From Kordia aestuariivivens (GTDB lineage: Bacteria > Bacteroidota > Bacteroidia > Flavobacteriales > Flavobacteriaceae), in the NCBI RefSeq assembly GCF_014397005.1, contig NZ_JACGWS010000011.1, positions 159,363 to 223,362 on the forward strand: a DNA stretch of 64,000 bases, read 5' to 3'. The notes beneath the pieces were generated by a model. The model ran no database searches and was not told where the DNA came from. It worked only from the letters and a program-made list of their open reading frames with translations. Both the position numbers and the translations under genes were made by a program. This document shows positions 23,591 through 31,483 of the stretch, one piece after another. Positions within the stretch are counted from its first letter, which is position 1. Each line of letters begins with the position of its first letter.

Positions 23591-25327
23591 TTACGCTGAA
23601 CTGCTTATCTTTTTTAGTTTTCTGATGAAATATGAAGGATTGATTCCTTTTGCATTGAAAAACGCTTTGGAAAACGATTGTACATTGTTGAACCCAACTT
23701 CTGCAGCAATAGCCTTTACCGTGTATTTTAGATATGTTGGATTGGTTTTTAGCTGCTCAATTGTATATTCAATACGCAAGTTATTGATGTATGTGGAGAA
23801 GGAACATTTTTTGTAATGATTGACTACTTTTGATAGATAGTTTGGATTGGTATGAAGTCCTTTTGGCAAATCATTGAGCGTAGTTTGATTGGAAATGAAT
23901 TTGTTTTCATGTTCAAATGCTTCAAGTTTTTGCAATATGTCATTTACAATATCGATTGGAATTGCTATTTTTTGTTCGTCAGAAGCTAGGCTTTTTGATG
24001 ATTTTTTAGGTTTTTTTTCGTTGATGACTTCCTCAAATCGACGTTGGTATGTTTTCCGTTTTCGGTATTGTATGCCAAAACCAATGAGTAAGAACAGAAT
24101 AAGCACAAATAAACCAATGATTGCTTTTTTGAATCTGTTTCCTTGTTGTTGCTTTTCCTCGCGCAGGTTTTCTTTTTCTGCTTTTAGCTTCGGAATGTCA
24201 TACTCTTTAAAGATTGCTTTGTTGAGATAAAGTTCGTCTGCTTTGAGAATACTGTCAACTTTCATTAATTGGTTTTTGTATATCAATTGATTTTTTAAGT
24301 CGTTTTTATTTTTGTAATAGGTATCTAATTGTATGTATGCTTCTCTTGTGATGGGAAATATGGAGTATGTTTTTTGAAATATACTATCTACTTTTTTAAA
24401 GAAATTGATTGCCTTCTCGGGTTGATTTAATCCTGCATGCGCTTTTCCAGAGTAATAGTATACAAATACCAATTTATCATCATCGTGAATATTTTCAAAG
24501 TATGGAGTGTATTTTTGAATGCTGTCTATAGCAATTTGATAGTTTTTTTTATGATAGTTTGTTACACCTTCATTGAATGCGAAGTGATTTTTGTACGATT
24601 CGTTTTTTAATCGAATGGCTTCCCGATGTCCAATTTTATTGTAATGATTGGCAGAATCTACGGTTTTGTTATCATTGAAGATGTTTGCCAATGCCGCAAT
24701 TGAGTTGAAATAGGTTATTGTATTTACGGCTTCTTTATTTTTTTGCGTGTACGCATAGTTCTGCCGATATAATTCCAACGCTTCTTTGATGTTTCCTGTA
24801 CGTCTTTTTACCGTTCCTATGTTATAATTTGCGCGAGAAATCATATCTTTTTGGTCATGTTTTTGCGCATATTCAAAGAATTGAAGATAGTTGTCTAATG
24901 CCCGTTGATAGGCGTGTTTTCCATAATAAAAATCTCCTTTTTTCTCGTAAGCAATGGCGGGATAATGAATGCTCGAATTATTTTTAGTCAACGCAATGAT
25001 ACTATCACTATAAGCAAGTACATTTTCGTCGGTATGTGTTACGGAAAGAATTCTGTAGCCAACAATGATGTTTGTACTATCTGTGGCTTGCTTGTCGTTT
25101 TTTGCTTTCTCTAAATATTGTTCGCCGTAGTAAATTTTTTGTTCTATGGTAGTGGCTTCTTGTAGCAACTTGTATATTTCGCCATACTCTTTGCGTGTCA
25201 CTTCATCAATAGCAGTTTCTTGTTTTTGATTACAACTACTTATATACAGTATTATTAGAACGATCATACATAGAAAACCAATTTTCTTGTATGAAAACCG
25301 CGTTTCTTTTTTAATATCTAATGTCAA
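23591..25327 (-). CDS. TPR-containing AraC-family membrane regulator
   Basis: A 578-residue one-component regulator. A hydrophobic N-terminus (about 17-32, with a Cys that could be lipidated) leads into tetratricopeptide repeats (about 70-350; phrases AYEKKGDFYYGKHAYQRALDNY and YYSGKAHAGLNQPEKAINFF). One membrane helix follows at about 402-420, then a basic coiled linker and a C-terminal AraC helix-turn-helix (about 475-575; TVKAIAAEVGFNNVQSFSKAF). The start shown is a TTG, and the true start may be slightly downstream. Its divergent promoter region holds two ATTCATGAAT sites, and a third precedes the neighbouring lanthipeptide gene, so it is a candidate controller of both. Confidence 0.88.
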   Translation of the reverse strand: MTLDIKKETRFSYKKIGFLCMIVLIILYISSCNQKQETAIDEVTRKEYGEIYKLLQEATTIEQKIYYGEQYLEKAKNDKQATDSTNIIVGYRILSVTHTDENVLAYSDSIIALTKNNSSIHYPAIAYEKKGDFYYGKHAYQRALDNYLQFFEYAQKHDQKDMISRANYNIGTVKRRTGNIKEALELYRQNYAYTQKNKEAVNTITYFNSIAALANIFNDNKTVDSANHYNKIGHREAIRLKNESYKNHFAFNEGVTNYHKKNYQIAIDSIQKYTPYFENIHDDDKLVFVYYYSGKAHAGLNQPEKAINFFKKVDSIFQKTYSIFPITREAYIQLDTYYKNKNDLKNQLIYKNQLMKVDSILKADELYLNKAIFKEYDIPKLKAEKENLREEKQQQGNRFKKAIIGLFVLILFLLIGFGIQYRKRKTYQRRFEEVINEKKPKKSSKSLASDEQKIAIPIDIVNDILQKLEAFEHENKFISNQTTLNDLPKGLHTNPNYLSKVVNHYKKCSFSTYINNLRIEYTIEQLKTNPTYLKYTVKAIAAEVGFNNVQSFSKAFFNAKGINPSYFIRKLKKISSSA

Positions 25328-25398
25328 TGTGGTAGATTTTTTTAGTTATGTAAAAAAATGATATCTAAAAATAGTTCTTTTTTCAAAAAAAAACATGG

Positions 25399-25429
25399 AT
25401 TCATGAATATATACTACAAATTCATGAAT
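25399..25429. promoter_or_regulatory. Two ATTCATGAAT palindromes spaced 21 bp
   Basis: Perfect palindromes at 25399-25408 and 25420-25429, two helical turns apart. They sit between the TPR-AraC regulator (start 25327) and the divergent RiPP gene (start 25575). The 16-base context CTACAAATTCATGAAT of the second is repeated on the minus strand at 23560-23575. Confidence 0.6.
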
Positions 25430-25479
25430 GTTATACAACACTGTTTGTCAGCTATTTTTTTGAGCTGTTGCTTTGTAAT

Positions 25480-25512
25480 GCACAAATGTAACAGCCAATA
25501 CCGAGTTTGTGC
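25480..25512. promoter_or_regulatory. Inverted repeat GCACAAA/TTTGTGC upstream of the RiPP gene
   Basis: Seven-base arms at 25480-25486 and 25506-25512 separated by 19 bases, 63 bases upstream of the ATG of the precursor at 25575. It could be a second operator. No matching copy was noticed elsewhere. Confidence 0.3.
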
Positions 25513-25574
25513 AGACATAAACAGTACATGTCTTAAAATGTTTACTGTAACAGGAACACTTTAAATTTTAATTT

Positions 25575-25802
25575 ATGAAAAAATCAATTTTAAACATTGG
25601 AACCGTATTAAACAAAGAGCAACAAAGAAACATCAATGGTGGAGATTCACTTACAAATCTTCAAGAGTATTGCGGTTCGCTTTCTATTGTATATTATTCC
25701 TTAACAAATGATCCTGAAGGCGATGGAATTAGTGCTGAAAATGATGCTTTAGCAACACAAACATTAATACAATGGAATACGCACTGTATAGGTGTCAATT
25801 AA
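25575..25802 (+). CDS. Bacteriocin-type double-glycine leader peptide
   Basis: A 75-residue precursor. The leader MKKSILNIGTVLNKEQQRNINGG is the Bacteroidota version of the bacteriocin/ComC double-glycine signal, cut by the C39 peptidase of an ABC exporter. The mature part of about 52 residues is acidic, with two Cys (EYCGS and THCIG) that could form one disulfide. It is the first of three tandem plus-strand precursors and has its own hairpin terminator at 25840-25876. No exporter is encoded in the window. Confidence 0.75.
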   Translation: MKKSILNIGTVLNKEQQRNINGGDSLTNLQEYCGSLSIVYYSLTNDPEGDGISAENDALATQTLIQWNTHCIGVN

Positions 25803-25839
25803 TGTAAATTCTTTTTTGCAAGAACAATTTTTATAAGAT

Positions 25840-25876
25840 AGAAGGCTTTGAAGTTTTCAGAGTCTTCTGTTTTTTT
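25840..25876 (+). terminator. Terminator after the first double-glycine peptide
   Basis: Stem GAAGGCTTTGAA / TTCAGAGTCTTC (25841-25852 and 25856-25867) with two mismatches, followed by GTTTTTTT. Same family as 26391-26417 and 12469-12497. Confidence 0.8.
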
Positions 25877-25944
25877 AGCATGAAAGACATAAAAAGCGAG
25901 TGTCTATAACTGTTCGCTTGAAAAATAATTTTAACGATTTACTC

Positions 25945-26118
25945 ATGAAAAAACAGCATTTACACCAATTGAATATTAAGAAAAAGACAGTTTCTAATTT
26001 GAACACTTCTAACTTAAAAGGAGGAACAGATATGCCAACACTTGATATTTTAAATTCTCAATGTGTATGTGGCACTAATTTATTTTGTAAGACCATACCT
26101 CCTTTTTGCATTTTTTAA
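25945..26118 (+). CDS. Class I lanthipeptide-type precursor peptide, third locus
   Basis: A 57-residue precursor from the ATG at 25945; the frame is open further upstream but that part lacks leader character. The leader MKKQHLHQLNIKKKTVSNL... has the Bacteroidota LNIKKKTVSNL signature and a KGG end at residues 25-27. The core of 30 residues has four Cys (QCVCGTNLFCK, PPFCIF) and a few Thr/Ser, so at most a few thioether rings or two disulfides could form. It sits between two double-glycine bacteriocin-type peptides on the same strand, so two different leader classes occur in one array. Confidence 0.72.
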   Translation: MKKQHLHQLNIKKKTVSNLNTSNLKGGTDMPTLDILNSQCVCGTNLFCKTIPPFCIF

Positions 26119-26193
26119 AACAAAGTCAAACACCTAATAAACAGCAAGTTTATTTTTTACGCTTGCGCAATAATTAACCTTTAAATTTTTATT

Positions 26194-26379
26194 ATGAAAC
26201 AACACATTTTAAGTATTGGAAAAGCTTTAAGTAAAGCAGAACAAAGCACTATTCATGGCGGCCTTGCAGAAGAGTGCATCCCGCTTTTGGGCGCATGTAC
26301 TAGCAATGAACAATGTCATCCAGTTCATAATGGTTTTCCAGCTATTTGCCAATTTGGATGTTGTGTAACACCCATTTAA
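26194..26379 (+). CDS. Cys-rich bacteriocin-type double-glycine peptide
   Basis: A 61-residue precursor. The leader MKQHILSIGKALSKAEQSTIHGG closely resembles that of the peptide at 25575 (IGxxLxKxEQ...I.GG). The 38-residue mature part has six Cys (EECIP, GACTS, EQCHP, AICQFGCC), enough for three disulfides, which suggests a small disulfide-rich secreted peptide. It has its own strong hairpin terminator. The maturation peptidase/exporter is not in the window. Confidence 0.75.
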   Translation: MKQHILSIGKALSKAEQSTIHGGLAEECIPLLGACTSNEQCHPVHNGFPAICQFGCCVTPI

Positions 26380-26390
26380 TAGAAAATATA

Positions 26391-26417
26391 GAAGACTCTG
26401 AAGATTTCAGAGTCTTC
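26391..26417 (+). terminator. Perfect 12-bp hairpin after the Cys-rich peptide
   Basis: Stem GAAGACTCTGAA / TTCAGAGTCTTC with a three-base loop, 12 bases after the stop. The T-run is short (TTATGTTG). It is nearly identical to the hairpin after the peptide at 25575. Confidence 0.7.
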
Positions 26418-26591
26418 TTATGTTGATCAGCTTACTAATGGTATCCTTTTAATTGGATTTAGCTTAGGTTCATATTTTGTGAAATGATTCTATTGTCTAC
26501 GATTTGATAATTTTGACTAAAAAGGGGAAAATCTCCCTTTTCGATCTCCAAAAAAAATCAGTACTTTATTAGATTCAAAACCATATAGGGC

Positions 26592-27614
26592 ATGGCACAA
26601 CCTTCAACAGAGAAGAAACTTGATGAGCATTCGAGTACACAACGAAATCCTAAAAAAGGAACTTTTATTGCTGCCACAAAAAATAAAAACAATTTTATTC
26701 CATCAAATGTTGTTCAACGAGACAAAAAGAAACCCAAAAACCCAAAATTCATCTCCGATTGGTTAAAGGTTGCAGTTCCAGCTATTTTAGTTGGTGCAAG
26801 ACAAAAATCTTTATCTATGCAACAGGTCTTTAATTTAATTGTACAAGCGTATGGTGAACAAGGTCCTAATGCAAAAGAAAAAAGGCCTGCATCCAGAATA
26901 ATTCAATCTAATGGTCTTTATAGATTGTTTAATGAACATGCAGCAATTCGTAAGAAAAACAATAAAACAGTGGTTGATGAACATGGAAATCCAAAGTTAG
27001 TATTAAGTCCTGAAGAGATTAAAAAATTAAGAAAAGAAGGCGTACATGTTGAGATGTTATTGCAAGAAGAACATAGTTCTAAAGGCGGAAAAAAGAAAAA
27101 AAACAGCCCTACTTTTGTTTATGAATCACCTGTTACTTCTGCTACACATCATATAGAAGTCCTCAAGTCTAGATGGCATCTTGATCTTAAAAAACAAGAT
27201 AAAAACCTTAAACAATTTGCTACTCATTTAGCTAATAGCGGATATGCCACAGCAGGAAAAAATACGCCAAATGACCGAAGTGATGATTATGATACGAAAC
27301 TTGTGAGTTTAACGTCTCAAGTTAAAAATCAATTATTGATCTATTTAGCTAGTCAAAATGCGTATTGGAATTATAGAATTAAAACTACCAAAAAAGATAT
27401 TTCGAATTTAGAAAGTAGAATTAAAACCATATCGTCTCATTTAGAAATATTAGCTGAATTAGAAGGTATAGGAGAAGGACATTATTTATTAGAAAAACAG
27501 AAAGAGACTGCAGAGCGGACTTTACGAACAGATATCAGAAAGCTAAACAACTGGAGACATAACAAACAAATATATCAAGAGTTACAAGCTGCCATTATAG
27601 CAAATTTTAAATAG
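26592..27614 (+). CDS. Hypothetical basic protein with a Lys-rich N-terminus
   Basis: A 340-residue basic protein without a signal peptide or membrane helix. The first 60 residues are disordered and Lys/Asn rich, and contain a FIPSNVVQRDKKK phrase. The middle is helical (about 50-110) and the C-terminus is a long coiled coil (about 255-335; KKDISNLESRIKTISSHLEIL). A VQR tripeptide after a disordered start recalls proteins linked to extracellular contractile injection systems, but no such system is visible here and the match is weak. No family was recognised. The gene follows the RiPP array, 175 bases beyond its last terminator. Confidence 0.6.
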   Translation: MAQPSTEKKLDEHSSTQRNPKKGTFIAATKNKNNFIPSNVVQRDKKKPKNPKFISDWLKVAVPAILVGARQKSLSMQQVFNLIVQAYGEQGPNAKEKRPASRIIQSNGLYRLFNEHAAIRKKNNKTVVDEHGNPKLVLSPEEIKKLRKEGVHVEMLLQEEHSSKGGKKKKNSPTFVYESPVTSATHHIEVLKSRWHLDLKKQDKNLKQFATHLANSGYATAGKNTPNDRSDDYDTKLVSLTSQVKNQLLIYLASQNAYWNYRIKTTKKDISNLESRIKTISSHLEILAELEGIGEGHYLLEKQKETAERTLRTDIRKLNNWRHNKQIYQELQAAIIANFK

Positions 27615-27632
27615 GATACTTAGTTAGAGACT

Positions 27633-27685
27633 CGCGTCGTATTGTTGTTCTATTTGAGAAAGAATTGACGATAATGGAAACCATA
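27633..27685 (-). pseudogene. Fossil fragment of a TPR-type histidine kinase
   Basis: About 53 bases match the segment 15067-15119 of the TPR kinase gene, with roughly seven or eight differences. On the minus strand it reads WFPLSSILSQIEQQYDAS, against FPLWPILSQIEQQYGA in the intact kinase. No start or continuing frame surrounds it. It is the remnant of a paralogous kinase gene. Confidence 0.7.
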
Positions 27686-27772
27686 CTAAAAACTAAGTTT
27701 CTGTAAAAAGTATAACACAAAAAAATCTCATCCTCTCGAATAAGATTTCTGTACTTGCTACACTTAACTAAC

Positions 27773-27805
27773 AACAAAAGCTCCTCAATAGGAGAAGCTT
27801 TTGTT
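27773..27805. terminator. Bidirectional terminator
   Basis: Stem AACAAAAGCT / AGCTTTTGTT with inner CCT/AGG pairing, between the convergent genes ending at 27614 and 27823. A/T runs flank both sides, so it can act in both directions. Confidence 0.7.
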
Positions 27806-27822
27806 TTAAATTGAAATATTGT

Positions 27823-28530
27823 TTATCGCAAATAAATGGTTCCGTTTACGGTACTTAATTGCAAACTACTTATTGGTTTCTTCGTGTTTGCAATTACCTT
27901 TCGTCCGATAGATTGAGTTACGTTTACTGTTTTTAATTTTTCAGCTGCAAATACTTTTCCATGTGTCGTTTCTGCAATCACACTGGCATCTACAATTTCT
28001 AAATCTATTTCACCATTAACAGTACTTAAAAATAAATCTCCAGTATACTTTTTGAGCTTGAAACTCCCATTGATCAAATCGCCAGAAAGATCACCTTCAA
28101 TCTCTTTAGAAGTCACTTCAGCATTCATACTGTTTATATAAATTGTCGCCTTTTTAGGAACATAAATTTCATAACTAAATGTATACTTATCAGTATCATT
28201 GTATTGCTTTACGTTGTCAGGATTCTTTTTATTGTTTTCTGCCCAAATTTTTCTAATAATCTTCTCTGCTTCCGCTTCAACATTTATTTTATCAGATGTT
28301 CTAGCAACATTCAGTTCAAAATCTTCTATAAAACTTTCTTCATCTGTTTGAATCGTTACTTTTACATATACTTCAGATTTGTCCCAAGAATTGATTTCAA
28401 TCGTAGAAGCATATTTTAGATAGAAATTAATTTTTTGACCATTATATGGAATATTTTTTTTTATTATTTTTTGCGCATGTAGTTGAATTCCAAAGAGGAA
28501 GACTAATACAATAATAAATTGCTTTTTCAT
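27823..28530 (-). CDS. DUF4097 family protein (beta-helix, secreted)
   Basis: A 235-residue protein with a signal peptide (about 1-19, ending LHAQ) and a repeated-strand C-terminal half (VNGSFKLKKYTGDLFLSTVNGEIDLEIVDASVIAETTHGKV) typical of DUF4097, a right-handed beta-solenoid-like fold found in Bacteroidota envelope proteins. It starts 13 bases after the previous DUF4097 gene. The pair is the tail of a sigma / anti-sigma operon, so they are probably part of an envelope-stress regulon. The function of the family is unknown. Confidence 0.85.
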   Translation of the reverse strand: MKKQFIIVLVFLFGIQLHAQKIIKKNIPYNGQKINFYLKYASTIEINSWDKSEVYVKVTIQTDEESFIEDFELNVARTSDKINVEAEAEKIIRKIWAENNKKNPDNVKQYNDTDKYTFSYEIYVPKKATIYINSMNAEVTSKEIEGDLSGDLINGSFKLKKYTGDLFLSTVNGEIDLEIVDASVIAETTHGKVFAAEKLKTVNVTQSIGRKVIANTKKPISSLQLSTVNGTIYLR

Positions 28531-28542
28531 TTTGTTATTTTT

Positions 28543-29301
28543 TTAGTTAGTTTTTAATTGAATGTTTCCTGTGGCAGAACTTAATCGTACAGAAACGCCA
28601 CCATTGTTAATCACTCCTTTTATTTTTTGATCTGTAATTTTTTTCTTTTCGTTTTTTGGATCGTCAATTCTAAAATCCGAATGTATTTTCCCCATCATAG
28701 AAGCCATAAAAATACTGGCGCTAGCATTATTTGGCAAACGGACTTCTATCTCACCTGTTGTTGTGGAAATTGTGGTGGGTATTTTTTGATTTATCTTTTT
28801 AAATGTAGCAACTACATTTCCAGCATTTGTACTTATCGTAACAGGTCCTAAAACGTCCGTAATAGTTACATTTCCTGAAACTTCTGAATCTACTTCAATT
28901 TCTCCTTCCATGTTTTCTATTTCCGTATTGCATAGGTTTTCGCTATGTACAGCAATATTTAACGAAGCAGGCACATAAATAGTTGTTTTTTCTCCGCCAG
29001 AAGCTCTTAAGTTTTTTATGAGCAAGTTGCTTCCATCGCGACTCACATTAAAATCAATTCCTGTATTATCTGTGTCATTGGTGTCTGCTCTTTTCAACCC
29101 TTTTGTTTTATCTTCCGATACAGGTCTAAATCGTTCTGGAACTATCTGTATTTCGTTTTTATCATGCGCTTTAATGACAACATCTGCTTCAGAAGTAATA
29201 CGTATCCACTGAATACCATTCACGGGTTCAGTATGGCTTGTTTGCGCTTGTAGCGAGAAACTTGTACCTATTAGTATGATGAAAGTGACTATAAATTTCA
29301 T
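28543..29301 (-). CDS. DUF4097 family protein, second copy
   Basis: A 252-residue paralogue of the preceding type. It has a signal peptide (about 1-19, ending LQAQ), then a beta-repeat domain (about 90-215) with VSGNVTITDVLGPVTISTNAGNV and TTGEIEVRLP strands, ending in SSATGNIQLKTN. The two DUF4097 genes are adjacent and co-oriented with the sigma and anti-sigma genes, with 13-base gaps. Their products are expected in the periplasm or outer envelope. No catalytic residues are visible. Confidence 0.85.
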   Translation of the reverse strand: MKFIVTFIILIGTSFSLQAQTSHTEPVNGIQWIRITSEADVVIKAHDKNEIQIVPERFRPVSEDKTKGLKRADTNDTDNTGIDFNVSRDGSNLLIKNLRASGGEKTTIYVPASLNIAVHSENLCNTEIENMEGEIEVDSEVSGNVTITDVLGPVTISTNAGNVVATFKKINQKIPTTISTTTGEIEVRLPNNASASIFMASMMGKIHSDFRIDDPKNEKKKITDQKIKGVINNGGVSVRLSSATGNIQLKTN

Positions 29302-29314
29302 AAGTTGTATGATT

Positions 29315-30115
29315 TTAAGTAATATTAGGGACTATTTTCTTAATCTGATCTTTTACAAATCCTTCCGTTTCCGAATCGTTCAACAATTGACGCATTGGTG
29401 ATATAATATCTTCTTCGTTTAAATTTGCTAAAGCTTGAATGATTGCTATTTGAACACCTGCATTTTTTTCTGTTTGCAATGCATTGATGAAACTTTTTTG
29501 TACAAGTTGATTTTTGATAAATTTCTGCAAGGTTTCAACGGCAGTTAAACGAACATTGACATTATTGTCATATAACACACTATTTGCTAGGGTTTGCAAC
29601 ATATCAGGATCTAATTCTTCCAGTTGATTTATTGAATTTACCGCCTGAATTCGTTTTCCGGCAGATGTACTTTCTATTAAAGAGATTGCCATTTTTTGTT
29701 TTACAGATTTCGTTTCCTTCGTTAGAACAGCAATTTCGTTGCTAGTAGTATCTGTTTGTTGGTATTTTCCAATTACAAATCCACCTACTAACAATACAAT
29801 ACTTGCTGCAATACGCATGATGTTTTGTTTCCAAACAGTACGCTTTTTTGGCTTTTTATCTTCACTTATGTAAACAACTTTATGATATTTTTGAAGTTCT
29901 TCATCCAAACGTTTGTGAAAATTTTCTCGAAGACTTTCTGGCGACATTTCTGGCGATTGTTCTTTGAAAGCGTTCATTACTTCTTTCAATCCTTCCAATT
30001 CTTTTGCACAAATAGCACACTCACTTAAATGTTGTTCTACTTGATCTTTTTGTAATGTATCTAACAATCCGTCAAGGTATTCAACCAGTAAATCTTTAAT
30101 ATGTTCTTTTTCCAT
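29315..30115 (-). CDS. Anti-sigma factor with zinc-finger and HEAT-like repeats
   Basis: A 266-residue membrane protein. The N-terminal zf-HC2-type anti-sigma domain has His29, Cys33 and Cys36 (EQHLSECAICAKEL). A transmembrane helix (about 99-117, IMRIAASIVLLVGGFVIG) follows a basic stretch. The periplasmic C-terminus (about 150-262) is a HEAT-like repeat region (VRLTAVETLQKFI, VQIAIIQALANLNEEDI). It should sequester the sigma factor encoded two bases upstream and release it when the envelope is perturbed. The HEAT repeats could be the sensory part, which is unusual compared with the short tails of most anti-sigma factors. Confidence 0.88.
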   Translation of the reverse strand: MEKEHIKDLLVEYLDGLLDTLQKDQVEQHLSECAICAKELEGLKEVMNAFKEQSPEMSPESLRENFHKRLDEELQKYHKVVYISEDKKPKKRTVWKQNIMRIAASIVLLVGGFVIGKYQQTDTTSNEIAVLTKETKSVKQKMAISLIESTSAGKRIQAVNSINQLEELDPDMLQTLANSVLYDNNVNVRLTAVETLQKFIKNQLVQKSFINALQTEKNAGVQIAIIQALANLNEEDIISPMRQLLNDSETEGFVKDQIKKIVPNIT

Positions 30116-30117
30116 TG

Positions 30118-30636
30118 CTATACTTTTTGCAGGTATAATGTTTTTAATTTTTTCAACGCTCTACAGACTTTCGTTTTTACAGCACCTGTTGTACTTCCTA
30201 AAATTTCAGCCATTTCTGCGTATTTTATTTCCTGAAATCTGTTTAAAATCAAAAGTTCTCTATCAGAAGCTTCCATCCTATTCAAAACATTCATTAAGTG
30301 TGAATATTCTTCATTTTTAGATGCTTGCGGTTCAACTAATTTATGCTCAAAACCTTCCAACGCTAAGTGATTTTCTTTTTGTCGTTGATAATGTGTGTTT
30401 AAATTGTTTCGCGCAATTGTGTAAATCCATGTGACAAATTTTTTATCAAAATTATACGATGATTTGTACTTAATTAATCGATAAAAAACCTCTTGTGTCA
30501 AATCTTCACTCAGCATTTTATCACCAGACATTTTATACAAAAAAATGTATATCTGCTTATGATAACGCTCAAAAAGAATTTGTAACATAGCTACATTTCC
30601 TTCGGCTACTTTTTGCATAATATGCTCGTCTGTCAT
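30118..30636 (-). CDS. ECF RNA polymerase sigma factor
   Basis: A 172-residue ECF (sigma-70 group 4) factor from the ATG at 30636; a GTG three codons upstream is also possible. Region 2 (about 20-85) contains SEDLTQEVFYRLIKY and FVTWIYTIARN, and region 4 (about 115-170) contains IKYAEMAEILGSTTGAVKTKVCRALKKL. It directs RNA polymerase to its own regulon and is controlled by the anti-sigma factor two bases downstream. A plausible autoregulated promoter sits at 30676-30707. Confidence 0.93.
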   Translation of the reverse strand: MTDEHIMQKVAEGNVAMLQILFERYHKQIYIFLYKMSGDKMLSEDLTQEVFYRLIKYKSSYNFDKKFVTWIYTIARNNLNTHYQRQKENHLALEGFEHKLVEPQASKNEEYSHLMNVLNRMEASDRELLILNRFQEIKYAEMAEILGSTTGAVKTKVCRALKKLKTLYLQKV

Positions 30637-30675
30637 TTGTTTCACGTTGGATAGTTTTTGATCCTTTGTTCACTT

Positions 30676-30707
30676 GTATATAACCCGTTTTTTGAAAAAG
30701 GTTACAC
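30676..30707 (-). promoter_or_regulatory. Candidate ECF-type promoter of the sigma operon
   Basis: Read on the minus strand, GTGTAACC (30707-30700) followed by a T-run and, about 16 bases on, TTATATAC (30683-30676). A GTAAC -35 element is typical of ECF-recognised promoters. It lies about 40 bases upstream of the sigma ATG. Autoregulation is inferred. Confidence 0.4.
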
Positions 30708-30763
30708 GCAATGTATCTTTTTTTTGAAAATTTTTTGATAAGTAACGGAAATGTACGAAAGAA

Positions 30764-31432
30764 TTAATTTACTTTTTCAATAAACGTATTGATTTCTCTA
30801 TGATCTACATAGTAAATGATGTATTTCGATTTCTGTTTGGCTGCCATATGACAACTGTATTCTGGATGAATACTTAGTTTAGAAACATACCATTCATCTT
30901 TGTATAGTTGCGTTTGATTTTCTATAATTTCAAACGATTTTAAAGGTACACTTAATCCTTTTCCATTGGCTTTTAAAACGGCTTCTTTTTGTGTCCAATA
31001 ATTGTAAAAAGCACGTTTTTGATCCGTACTATTTTTAATAGTAGCGCTTTCGTTTTCGGTCATTTGATAAAAGAAATCTTCAATTTGTATTTCTTTCATT
31101 TCTTCAATATCAATGCCTACTGGTAGCGTTTTTTGTATCGTGCAAATAACCAATTCTCCAGAATGTGAAATATTGAATTCAATATCACTATCTTTTAAAA
31201 ATGGTTTACCATTCTCGTTAATACCTATATCTGATCCGTTTATTTGTTTGTCATAAAAATCTGCAATACCGCGGATCAATAATAAACGCCCTAAAACAGA
31301 AGCCTGTTGATCTTGCCAACGTTTGTATTTACAAATCTTGTTCGTAAAATCATTTGGAAATATTTTCAGTTGTTCTTGCAATGAAGTTTCATAGAACTCT
31401 TTTGATAAGAATGTATAAAGAATTTGAATCAT
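30764..31432 (-). CDS. 4'-phosphopantetheinyl transferase, Sfp type
   Basis: A 222-residue enzyme that transfers the phosphopantetheine arm of CoA to the Ser of carrier-protein (T) domains. The signatures are FNISHSGE (about 86-93), the Mg-binding GIDIE (Asp108, Glu110) and WTQKEAVLKANGKGL (Glu150, Lys154). It is the last gene of the NRPS operon, 51 bases after the ATP-grasp-like gene, and should activate the seven or so T domains of this cluster in the cytoplasm. Confidence 0.93.
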   Translation of the reverse strand: MIQILYTFLSKEFYETSLQEQLKIFPNDFTNKICKYKRWQDQQASVLGRLLLIRGIADFYDKQINGSDIGINENGKPFLKDSDIEFNISHSGELVICTIQKTLPVGIDIEEMKEIQIEDFFYQMTENESATIKNSTDQKRAFYNYWTQKEAVLKANGKGLSVPLKSFEIIENQTQLYKDEWYVSKLSIHPEYSCHMAAKQKSKYIIYYVDHREINTFIEKVN

Positions 31433-31483
31433 AGTTAGGTTTTCTGTCGTATTTAGTAGGTATCTTAGAATTTTGGGAGCCTA

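Noticed and set aside
25900..25944. Longer start for the precursor at 25945
   Set aside because: The extra 15 residues come before a normal leader Met and do not look like a leader; the ATG at 25945 has the expected MKK start.
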